This document shows positions 23,601-34,629 of a stretch of DNA of 64,000 nt, piece by piece (positions within the stretch are counted from its first letter, which is position 1; every line of letters starts with the position of its first letter). A model generated the notes under the pieces. The model ran no database searches, had not been told where the DNA came from, and was given only the letters and a program-made list of their open reading frames with translations. This DNA comes from Desmodesmus armatus (lineage: Eukaryota; Chlorophyta; Chlorophyceae; Sphaeropleales; Scenedesmaceae): contig VIIQ02000693.1 in assembly GCA_007449985.2 (NCBI GenBank), forward strand, positions 1 through 64,000, read 5' to 3'. The translations under genes were made by a program, and so were the position numbers.

Positions 23601-26600
23601 CATTAGAAGACAGTAACAACCCTGCACAAGTCAGAACAGAAGAACTAGCAGCACCAAGGCGCAGCGGTGTCTGCTAATGCAGCTTCCCTCTCATGCATCA
23701 CGGCCTGCCCTGCTTCCTAGTTCCACCTGCACCCCCTTCTTACACACGCCCTGCGTTCTGCTTCCACCTCCACCCCCTTCTTCCACTTCCACCCTCCATG
23801 CTGCTTCCACCAACACCCGCTTATTCCACACACGCCCACCATGCTGCTTCCACCTCCATTCCCTTCTTCCACCCGCACCGTCCATGCTGCTTCCACCTTG
23901 ACCCACCTTGTTCCACCCGCACCGTGCTGCTGTCACCGACAGTCCCTCACTGGGTGTGGTGACATGGGCCGCCCTTGGGCCAGATGGCAGGCAGCTGCTC
24001 GGCCCAGATGGCGCCCCACTGCGACTGGGGCCAGATAGGTAAGATGGGCAGCAATGCCACTGCTTTCAGTGCCATTTAGTGAATGAAAGAATGAGTGCCC
24101 ACCCATCAGGCATGGCAGCAACATGGCATGTCTCATGTTGCTTCTCTTTCCCTTTCTTTCCCATGGCAAAGCCCAGGCTCGTGATATTTTATAACATAAC
24201 TATGATGTGATTTTACTTAAGTATGTATATATTGTCATGTCATAGTATCAAAAAATCAACCAGTGTGTCGTCATGTCCTGCAGGGTGAAGCTCATGTCAG
24301 CTGGTGGGAGGCCTGTGCTGTCACACAAGGGGACACAGTTGGGCCTTGCATCCAACGGTAAGCTTGTTTCCAATGACAAATTTTTCTTCACCTTTGTATA
24401 CAGCGCAAACTCACCACCCGTGCTCTCTGTGCTGCACCTCCTGCACCCATGAAGCCTGTGCAGCTCTACAGACCTGCTCTCGCCTTCACCTGAGGATGTC
24501 CACCGTCCGGCAGGCTCGTGATGCAGTACACCTTGCCACACGGCACGCCACAAGTTGCAGCCAACATAAACACACTTGCTGCTGCATCTCTCCCGCGGCC
24601 CATAAGAACATAAACCGAGGGCAGAGGGAGAGGCGCATACCACACATAGCAACAGAACTTTGACTTCCCTTCCCCCAGGGTCATTGTACAATTGGATGCA
24701 CGCTGTCTGTCTACACACTTGCTGCTGCACCTCTCTGTTTGCTGATTGGTGTATCATCTTTATCTTGCTGCTGCACCTCTCCCTCTCCCCAGGTACCCTC
24801 ATTGAGCTGGACACAGGCAGCCCCCTGACCTGCCCCTCCACCGGCAGACCCCTCCACCTAGGCCCCGACGGCAGAACCCTCCTGACACCAGACAACAAGC
24901 CAGCCATAGCCGCAGACGGCGCTATCATGACCATCACAATCCCCACAGGCATCACAAGCATCAAGGTCAGCCTCTCAGCTGCAGCAGCAGCGGCCGCACA
25001 GCGCGGCCGCAGGGCAGGGGCCAAGCTGGCACCTTCTGGTGCTATCAGTGTCAAGGGCCCACGGGGTGCGGTACCAGCCAGCGGTGCTGCAGGTTTTGCT
25101 GCTGGTGCGGGGGCTGCAGGTCTTGCCGCTGCCGCGGCGGCTGCAGCAGCAGCCCGGCGGGGCGCAGGAGATGATGATGGGGCGGATGCAGCAGCAGCAG
25201 ACGACTATGCTGCTGTGCTGGGGGCCGGCTGCGGCCAGCAGGCAAAAGCGCAGCAGAAGAAGAGTGTTTGGTGGCGTCCCACAAGCAGCAGCAGCAGCAG
25301 CACCGGTGGGAAGCTAGGTGTAGCGGGACCCACTAAGGCCTCTGCACCAGGTGGTGGCAGTGGTATGTCAGCACCCGGTGCTGCTGGCGTCCCTGGCAGC
25401 AAGGGCAGCATTGTCAGCAAGCTGCTTCTTGCTGCTGGTCTCACCGGCGGTGCCGCTGCTGCTGCTGCTGCTGCTGGCGGCGCACCCAGCAGTAAGTCCG
25501 GCCTTCCACAGGGCAGTGAGGGGCTGGTGACCTCCCCTGCAGGTGGCTCTGTCGGCCATTCGTCTGCTGGGGTATCTGCTGATGCTGCAGCACCAGGCGC
25601 TGTAGCAGCAGCAGCAGGCGGCTCGGCTAGCCCTCAGCTGTCAACAGCAGGAGCACCAGGCGCTGTAGCAGCTGCTGGCGGCTCCGCCAGCACTTCCCCT
25701 GCAGCTTTGGTGACAGGAGCAGCGGGTGCTGATGCTGAAATCACATCAGCAGCAGCAGCACCAGCAGCAGGCGATTCGGCTAGCCCTCAGCTGTCAACGG
25801 CAGGTGAAGGCATGACTGGATCTGCACTGCCAGCAGCAGCAGCTGTTGCTGCTGGCGCTGCTGCGCTGGCCGCCCGTGCTGCTGCTGCTGCTGGTGCGGA
25901 CAGCGAGGTCGGTCCAGGCCCGACTGCTGCACCAACAGATGCTGCCCCTGGCAACAGGAGCAGCAGCGGTAGCAAGATCGCACTTCCCGAGTCAGCCTTC
26001 GCAGACAAGCAAGCCAACACCCTTGCAGCAAAAGCAGCGGGCACAGACACAGACACCTGCCCAGACGCCCCACTCCCTGCTGTCCTGCCCGGCTCTAGCC
26101 CCAGTGGCGTCGGTGTGAATGGACTACCTGGCAGTACTAGTGCAGTCAAGCCTGGGCTCTTCAGCATGCAGAGCAGCACAGGTGCCGACGCCTTCTCTTC
26201 TGCGCCTTTCGGCCTGGTGTCAGGGCTGGTGGCTGCTGGTACTGCGCTGTTTGCTGCCAGGCGAGCATCCTATACCTCTGGGAGCTTGACCGCTGCCTCT
26301 GGCGTGTCAGGAGCAGCAGGTCTAATGCAGCCAAATGGTGGCGCCGTAGGTGGGGCTGGCGGCTCGGCAGCTGGTGCTACAGCCGCAGGGAGCAAGGGGC
26401 CTGCATCGAGCGGCAAGCCTTCTGCTGCCATTGCCGGCTTGCTGGCTGCCGGAGCAGCGTACTTGCCGCAGGCATGGAAGCCTTCTGCTGCCGCTGATGT
26501 GAGTGCTGGCTCAGCTGGTGCTGGTGCGTCCACAACAGCTTCTGGAGCCTCTGCGGCAGCAGCAGCAGCTGGACGAACAGGCGCACCTGCAGCAGCAGCC

Positions 26601-29600
26601 CTTGCTGCTGCCGCAGCTGTAGCATCTCAGCGCGCAAAGACCCTCTACCAGTCTGCCAACACGGTACAGCAGCAGCGCCGGCAGCAGCTGTGGAGGCAGT
26701 TGGAGGCTGCAGGGGTGGTAGGACCAGCAGCAGCAGGCCGCCCGGCATGGGTGTTGCCAGCAGCTGCTGCAGCAGCACTGCTGCTGCTCTTGCTGCTGCT
26801 CCTGCCGCTGCTGCTGCTGCTGACCGGAGGCAGGGGTCCGACAGCGGCATTGCAGCGGTTAGTGCTGCTGCTGGTGCTGCAGCAGCGGGAGGGGCCGCTG
26901 AAGGGTCCTCCTGGCGCCTCTTCCCTGCATACAGGAGCCAGCGCGCCATGCAGCAAAAGCTCCTCATGACAGATGGATTTGATCTCACAGACGCAACAGC
27001 GGCGGCGGCTGCAGGCGGCTCGTCCAGCAGGCTTGCCTTGCTGCTGCTTGCAGCAGCAGGAGGGTCGCTTGCGGCTGTTGCTGCACTGCTGCTGCTCAAG
27101 CGCCCGCAAGGCTCTTCAGCCCTTGGTGCCGCTGGCTCGAGGCTTTCCACCAAGCCTGAGGGCACCCTGACGGCAGGAGCAGCAGCAGCAGGAGCAGGGG
27201 CAGGGGCAGGGTTGCTGGCACTCCCTGGAGTCGCCGCTATCCTCAGCATGTGCCCTCCTTCCGTACAGCAGCAGCTGTTGAAGTACCTTGGACAAGGAGG
27301 CGCTGCTTCAGGTGCTGCTTCAGGTGCTGCTTCAGGTGCTGCTGGCACAGCCGGCCTTGCAGCAGCATCTAGCGTTGCTGGGGCTGCTGTGGGTGGCGCT
27401 GGTGCAGCATCTCGAGATGGCACTGCTGCTGGTGCTGCTGCGGGTGCAGGGATTGGCCTGGCAGCAGCAGGTGCAGCAGCAGCAGCAGCAGGCTCAGCTG
27501 CTGGTGCAGGAGTTGGCTTGGCAGCAGCAGGTGTAGCACCCTCCGCAGCAGCAGGAGCAGCAGGATCAGGCTCAGATGCTGCAGGACCATCAGCAGCAGC
27601 AGGTCTTGTGGCTGGAGCAGCGGGCAAGGCTGGCATGGGTCAGGCTGGAGGCCTGCTGGCCATCCCTGGCCTACTGTACCTGCTGTCTTTACTGCCAGAG
27701 TCAGTCCAGACAAAACTACTGAAGGCACAGGCCGGTGCTGCTGCTGACGCAGTTGCTGGCGGTGCTGCCATGTCGACGGCAACAACAGGCGGTGCTTTTG
27801 GCGGGAAGGGCCGACCGGCAGGTGCCAGCAGTGGTATCTCTGGTCTGTGGAACAAGGCAAAGGATCCAGCAAATGCGAAGTGGACCCTGCCATTGGCTCT
27901 CCTGGCCCTCCTGCTGCTGCTGCTGTTGGGAACGACAGCAGCAAAGCTACTGCTGGGGTCCTCAAAGGCTGGCAGTGCGTCTGGCGCTGCTGCTGGTGTG
28001 TTTGGACCACAGCTGCCTGCTGGCATGTCTGCTGACCAGCTGATGGCAGGCTCTGCGGGCTTGGCAGGGATGGGTCTGGTGGCAGGCGGGAAGCAGCATC
28101 CCTCCAACATTACAGTGCAGGGTAGTACAGCTGGTAGCGGCGGCGATGCTGCTGCTCTAGCAGGAGCTGCAGCGAAAGCGGCAAAAGCAGCTGCAGCAGC
28201 GGCGGGGGCAAAGGCCGTATTGGGCACTGCTGCTGCTGGTGCTGCTAGCGTAGGCACTACAGCAGCTGCTGTGGTTGCTGGAAGTGCTGGTGCCATTGGC
28301 GCCGGCAGTGCCGGTGCTGGTGCTGGTGCTGGTGCTGGTGCTGGTGCTGGTGCTGGTGCTGGTGCTGGTGCTGGTGCTGGTGCTGGTGCTGGTGCTGGTG
28401 CTGGTGCTGGTGCTGGTGCTGGTGCTGGCAGTGGTTGTGTTGCCGGTGCACCATTTGCAGCAGGTCAGTGTCCAGAAGGTGCAGATGACACAGGCTCAGC
28501 AGCGGGCACAGCGGCAGCAGCAGCAGGTGCTGGCATGCTGGGGTACCTTCTGGGGTCTAGCAAGGCCTCAGGTGCAAGCTTTGGCATGGCAGACCCCACA
28601 CAAGCGGGCCTGGCAGCAGCTGGCAGTGCTGGTGTTGGCGCAGGCTCTGCTGCTGCTGGTGCTGCTGCTGGTGGCGGCGTCGGTGGCACAGCCAGTGTTG
28701 TTGGTGGCATCGGTGCTGACACAGCCGCAGCAGCAGCAGGTGCGGGCATGTTGGGGTACCTCCTGGGGTCTAGCAAGACCTCGGATGCTGCCGCTCCTGG
28801 TGCTGGCCTCGGCATCGCAGACCCCACACAAGCAGGGCTGGCAGCAGCTGGCAAAGCCGGTGTTGTTGCTGGCTCTGCTGCTGCTGCTGCTGGTGCTGGT
28901 GCTGGTGCTGCTGCTGGTGGCGGCGCCGGTGGCACAGCCAGCGTTGTTGGTGGCATCGGTGCTGACACAGCCGCAGCAGCAGCGGGTGCGGGCATGTTGG
29001 GGTACCTCCTGGGATCCAGCAAGGCCTCAGATGTTGCTGCTCCTGGTGCTGGCCTCGGCGTCGCAGATCCCACACAAGCAGGCATAGCAGCAGCTGGCAG
29101 CGCAGGTTCTGGTACTGCAGGTGGCATTGGTGCTGACACAGCCGCAGCAGCAGCTGGCGCTGGCATGCTAGGATACCTCCTGGGATCCAGCAAGGCCGCA
29201 GATGCTGCTGCCCCAGGTGCTGGCCTGGGCGTTGCAGACCCCACACAAGCAGGCCTGGCAGCAGCTGGCAGTGCTGGTGTTGGCACAGGCTCTGCTGCTG
29301 CTGGTGCTCCTGCTGGTGGCGGCGCCGGCGGCACAGCCAGTGTTGTTGGTGGCATCGGTGCTGACACAGCCGCAGCAGCAGCAGGTGCGGGCATGCTGGG
29401 GTACCTCCTGGGGTCTAGCAAGGCCTCAGATGTTGCTGCTCCTGGTGCTGGCCTCGGCGTCGCAGATCCCACACAGGCAGGCATAGCAGCAGCTGCCGGT
29501 GCGGGTTCTGGTACTGCAGGCGGCATTGGTGCAGACACAGCCGCAGCAGCAGCTGGCGCTGGCATGCTAGGATACCTCCTGGGATCCAGCAAGAGCCCTG

Positions 29601-32344
29601 GTGCTGCTGGCGGCCTCAGTAGCGCAGACCCCACACAAGCAGGCCTGGCAGCAGCTGGGGCTGGTTCTGCTGCTGGCAGTGTTGGCAGCTCGGCCGGTAC
29701 TGCTGGCGGCGGCATGAGTGCAGCAGACACAGCTACAGCAGCAGCTGGCGCTGGCATGTTGGGGTACCTTCTGGGATCCAGCAAGGCCTCAGATGTTGCT
29801 GCTCCTGGTGCTGGCCTCGGCGCCGCAGATCCCACACAAGCAGGGCTGGCAGCAGCTGGCGGTGCGGTTTCTGGCACTGCAGGCGGCATTGGTGCAGACA
29901 CAGCCGCAGCAGCAGCTGGCGCTGGCATGCTGGGGTACCTCCTGGGATCCAGCAAGGGCCCCGGTGCTGCTGGCGGCCTCGGCAGCACAGACCCCACACA
30001 AGCAGGCCTGGCAGCACAGTCCCAAGGCAGCTCAGGCAGCAGCAAGTCACCAAGCGCTGCTGCCTCTGGTGCCGGTTCTGGCTCAGACTCTGGCGCAGGG
30101 GCAGCAGCTGCTGCAGCTGGGGCTGGGTTGCTGGGATACCTCTTGGCATCCCAGTACGTCCAGCAAGCTGCTGGTGTGGTTCAGCCCTATGTGCAGCAAG
30201 CAGCCGAAGTGGTGCAACCCTATGCCCTGCAGGCGGCAGAAGTCGTGCAGCCGTACGTACAGCAAGCCACGGAAGTTGTGCAGCCGTACGCGCAGCAGGC
30301 GTCGGAAGCAGCTTCGACAGCCGCATTGCAGGCTCAAGAGTACGTCTCCCCGTACGTGCAGCAAGCGACGGAGGTGGTGCAGCCATATGTCGAGACCGTT
30401 TCGCAGGTCGTTACGGACCAACTGTCAGCTGCTAGCTCTCTCGCACAAGACCTCCCCGGTGCCCAGTACGTGTCGGAGCTCGCAGCAGCGGCAACGGCTG
30501 AAGTGCTCGCCGGAGCGCCCACCTTACAGCGTGCGGTCAGCATGGTTCCGTCCCAGATCGCTGCAGCTGCAGTTGTTGCACAGGAGTATGTCGCTCCATA
30601 CGTGCAGCAAGCTGGCGACGCAGCGTGGCAGGCAGGAGGTTACGCGAGTGAGACCGCGCAGCAGTATCACGAGCAGTACACGGCTCCGCTGCTGCGATCG
30701 GCATCCATCGCAGCATCCTCTGCGCCACAGTACGGAGCTACTCTGATGCGTTCTGCATCCATTGCTGCAACATCGGCACAGCTGTACTCGCAGCAGTACA
30801 CGCGACCTTTGGTACGTCAGGCCACCTTCGCAGCCAGCACAGCCCAGCAGTACACTGCACCCCTGCTGCGGTCAGCATCGATAGCCGCATCACAGGCTCA
30901 AGAGTACGTCTCCCCGTACGTGCAGCAGGCGTCAGCAGCAGCTTCAATTGCTGCATCTCAGGCTCAAGAGTACGTCTCCCCTTACGTACAGCAGGCGTCA
31001 GCAGCAGCTTCAGTAGCCGCACTGCAGGCTCAAGAGTACGTCTCCCCATATGTGCAGCAGGCGTCAGCAGCAGCTTCAGTAGCCGCACTGCAGGCTCAAG
31101 AGTACGTCTCCCCATACGTGCAGCAGGCGTCAGAAGCAGCGGCACCGTACGTCCGACAGGCGTCCATCGCCGTGTCCCAAGCGCAGGAGTACGCAGCGCC
31201 CTACGTTGCGCAGGCAACTGATGTGGCGGCGGCCCAGTGGGCCGAGCTGCAGAACGCAGACCCCAGCACACATGCTGGCCTTGCCGCTGTGCTGGCCCTC
31301 TTCGGCGTGGCTGTTCTCTACGCCATGTTCAAGCACGGGCGCAGGGTGCCTGTGGCTGGTGACGCTCCTGGCAGTACCACAACCATCAGCACAGCAGGAA
31401 CAGGTGCAGGACAGAGGCGGGCCGTTGCAGCTGCTGTGGCTTCCACAGCGGCCGTGGTAGCCGGTAAGGCTGGCAAGGCAGGGGCTGCGGCAACAGCTTC
31501 AGCCGCCAAGAAGGGCGCCAAACTGGCGGCTGCAGGTGCTGCCGGCGCTGCCGCTGCCATTGCTGCTGGCAGCAGTGGCAAGGCGGCGGCTGCAGGCAAG
31601 CCTGCTGGTGCTGGGGCTGTGTTGGCAGGAAAGGGCGGGAAACAGCCTGCAGGGCAGGCTCAGGGATCTATTGCTGCGGTGGGTACTATCACTGCTGCTG
31701 CTGGGGGCGGTGGCATGCTGGGGTACCTCCTGGGTACTTCCAGCAAGGCTTCAAAGGCTGCTGCTGCTCCTGGTGCTGGCCTCAGAAGTGCAGACCCCAG
31801 TCAGGGTGTGTCTCAGTCTGTCAAGGGGTCAAGCAGCAAGGCTCAGGCTGCACCCACAGCAGCAGTAGCAGCAGTTACAACAGCAGCAGCAGCAGCAGCT
31901 AAGGGACAGGCTGGGCGCAAGAGGCCTTCAGCATCTACTGCTGCTGCTGCTGCCGCTGCTGCTACAGCACCAAAGGCAGCAGGAGCCTCCAAAGGCTCCT
32001 GGGGCTTGGGCTCAGCAGCATGGTCCCTTGCATCCATGGGCCTGGCAGCAGCAGCATCTCTGTACGGGGCCCCTGCTGCTACTGCCACAGCTGCGGGCGC
32101 TGCCAGCTCGCAGCTTGCTGCTGGTGCTCCTGCTGTGTCCGGCAAGCAGCAGCAGAAACAGCAAGGGCAAAAGGGGAAGCAGAGCGCAGGCAAATCGAGC
32201 ACGGCAGGGAGCAGCAGTAAGTCAGCCGCTGGTGCTGCTGCTGGCGCTGTGGCCCTGAGTGACGACCAGCAGCAGCAGAAGGGCTCTGACAGCGGGACTG
32301 CTGCTGTTGTGGGCACTGGTGCCGCAGTCGCAGCCGCCGCAACA

Positions 32345-32379
<35 letters not shown>

Positions 32380-33319
32380 CGGCTCCACACAACAGTCTGG
32401 TGTGCACAGCACAGACATGTCTGCCGGCAGTGCTGCTGCTGCTGCTGCTAGAGGTGCTGCCAGCCCTGCCCGTACAAGCAGCAAGAAGGCATCAGCAGCC
32501 TTTGGGTCACCAGCTGCAGCAACAGCACGTAAACCGGCAGGCAGTGCTACTGCTACTGCTGCTAGTGCTGCTACTTCTGCTGGCAAAGGCAGCAAGAGGG
32601 GATCAGCAACATCCGCACCGCCAGCTGGCACGCCAGGCAGCAGCAGCGGCAGCAGCAGCCTGTACGGGTTACTGGCAGCAGCTGTGACAGCAGGCAGTGC
32701 CTACCTTTTTGCTCCTGCAGCTGCCACCCCCAGCTCAGAGAGTGTTACGGCAGGACGCATCACTGCTGCTGGTGCGGGTGCCAGTGCCATGGGTGCTGGT
32801 GACAGTGCTGGTACTGGTACTGCTGCCAGTGCTGCCAGTGCTAGCGCTACTCGCGCTGGTACTGCTGGTACTGCTGCCGGTACTGCTGCCATGGCTGGTG
32901 TTGCTCTCAGTGGAGCAAGTGCTGCACAGGGTGCTCAGCAGAGCCAGACGGCCGGCAAAGCAGCTGCTGCGGCGGCAGGGGTGGCTGGCACTTCCGCAGT
33001 GCTCAAATCTCCCTCCAAGAAGACATCTGCAGCAGCAGCAGCAGCAGCAGCCAAGGGAAGGCAGCAGGGCACCAAAAAGGGTCGGTCAACAGTGCCCGCA
33101 AGCAGCGGCAGCAGCAGCAGCAGCTACGGCATCTTTGGCCTCCTGTCTTCTGCTGCTACCCTTGCTGCTACTGCTGCAGGGTACTCTGTGTCAGGAGGGC
33201 CCCAGAGTCCTGCTGCAGGATCAGGGCAGGACAGCAGTACAGCTGGTGATACAGCCAAGCCAGCAAGGCGCAAGCAAACCAGTGCAGCAGCAGCAGCAGG
33301 GGCCAAGGGTGCCAGCAGT

Positions 33320-33351
<32 letters not shown>

Positions 33352-34592
33352 TGCTGCTCCTGCAACTGACACCACGGCAGCTGCTGCAGCAGGGCAGAAG
33401 CTGAGTTCCAGCAAGGACCGGGCTGCACCAGCAAGCAACACTGCCACCACCAGCAGCAGCAGCAGCAACAGCTACGGTGTGTATGGGCTTCTGTCAGCAG
33501 CAGTAGCAGGCGGCAGCTCCTTTTTTGCTGCTTCGGCAGCAGCAAAGGGCGGCACAATCACCTCAGCAGCAGCACCAGGTGCCTTGAAGGGCACCCCAGC
33601 TGCTGCAGGTGCCAACACACTCGCAGCTTTAGCAGATGCAGATGCAGGCGCAGATACATCTTACGCAGTCACAGCACCTAGAGGGAAGCCTGCCGCCGCT
33701 GCTCCCACAGCTAGAGCAGCAGCAGCAGCAGCAGGCCGTGGTGCTGCTGCTGCTGCTTCCGCACCAGCTGCTCCTCAGCGCAGCAGCAGGGGCAGGTGGT
33801 GGGGCAGCAGCAAGCAGGCAAGCTCTTCTGCAGCTGACAGTGCTGCAGCTGACAGTGCCTCTGACAGCACCGCTACTGCTGCTGCCCTGGCAGCGACGGC
33901 GGCTGCAACAGCAACGACAGCAGCAGCAGCAGCAGCAGCAGGTGTCAAGGCCAAGCGTGGCAAGGGTGCAAAAGCAGACAAGCAGCAAAAGACACCAGCT
34001 GCCGTGGGAGATGCACGCGATGGCAGTGATAGCAGCAGCAGCAGCAGCAGGTCGTCAAGCTCCGACTCTGATACAGACAGCAGTGCTGACGCTGCTCGCA
34101 AGTCGCGCAAGGCCAACACCCGACAGGACACAGCAGCAGCAGCAGCAGCAGCAGCAGCCAAGGGAAGGCAGCAGGGCACCCGCAGGGGCCAGGGAACAAC
34201 GCCTGCAAGCAGCAGCAGCAGCGGCAGCAGCTACGGCATCTTTGGCCTCCTGTCTTCTGCTGCTACCCTGGCTGCTACTGCTGCAGGGTACTCTGTGTCA
34301 GGAGGGCCCCAGAGTCCAGGGCAGGACAGCAGTACAGCTGGCAGTACAGCCAAGCCAGCCGGGCGCAAGCAAATCGGTGCAGCAGCAGCAGCAGGGGGCA
34401 AGTCTGGTCAACCCTCCGGCAGCAGCAGCAAGGCAGCTGTAAGCAGGGCCGCCTCAAAGAAGGGTCAGGGCACCCCAGCTGCTGCAGGTGCCAGCACACT
34501 CGCAGGCTTATCAGACGCCGGTGCTGATACATCTTACGGTCTGACGGCACCGACAGGCAAGCCTGCCGCTACAGCAGCAGCAGGCCGAGGCG

Positions 34593-34629
<37 letters not shown>

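Larger units (their letters stand above)
17660..24940 (+). repeat. Exon-encoded GPDG/DG repeat array
   Basis: Exons 3 to 15 of the giant gene carry degenerate repeats of roughly G-P-D-G-x-P-L-x-L-x-x-D-G-x-x-L. Examples are GQPYLAADGKPLLLG (17.9 kb), GEPLQLADGQPLGIAP (19.87 kb), LGPDGDTLLTWDGKALLGP (20.57 kb), LGPDGRQLLGPDGAPLRLG (23.97 kb) and GRPLHLGPDGRTLLTPD (24.84 kb). Most of the small exons hold one or two units each. The alternating hydrophobic pattern and the Gly/Asp-Gly turns suggest short beta hairpins. I know of no named family that fits. Confidence 0.7.

Noticed and set aside
28465..30045. Long Pro/Ala/Ser frame on the minus strand (526 codons), and many similar minus-strand frames between 24 and 39 kb
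   Set aside because: GCA/CAG/GCT repeats stay open in almost every frame. These are mirrors of the plus-strand repeats, with no start context, splicing logic or independent motif pattern.
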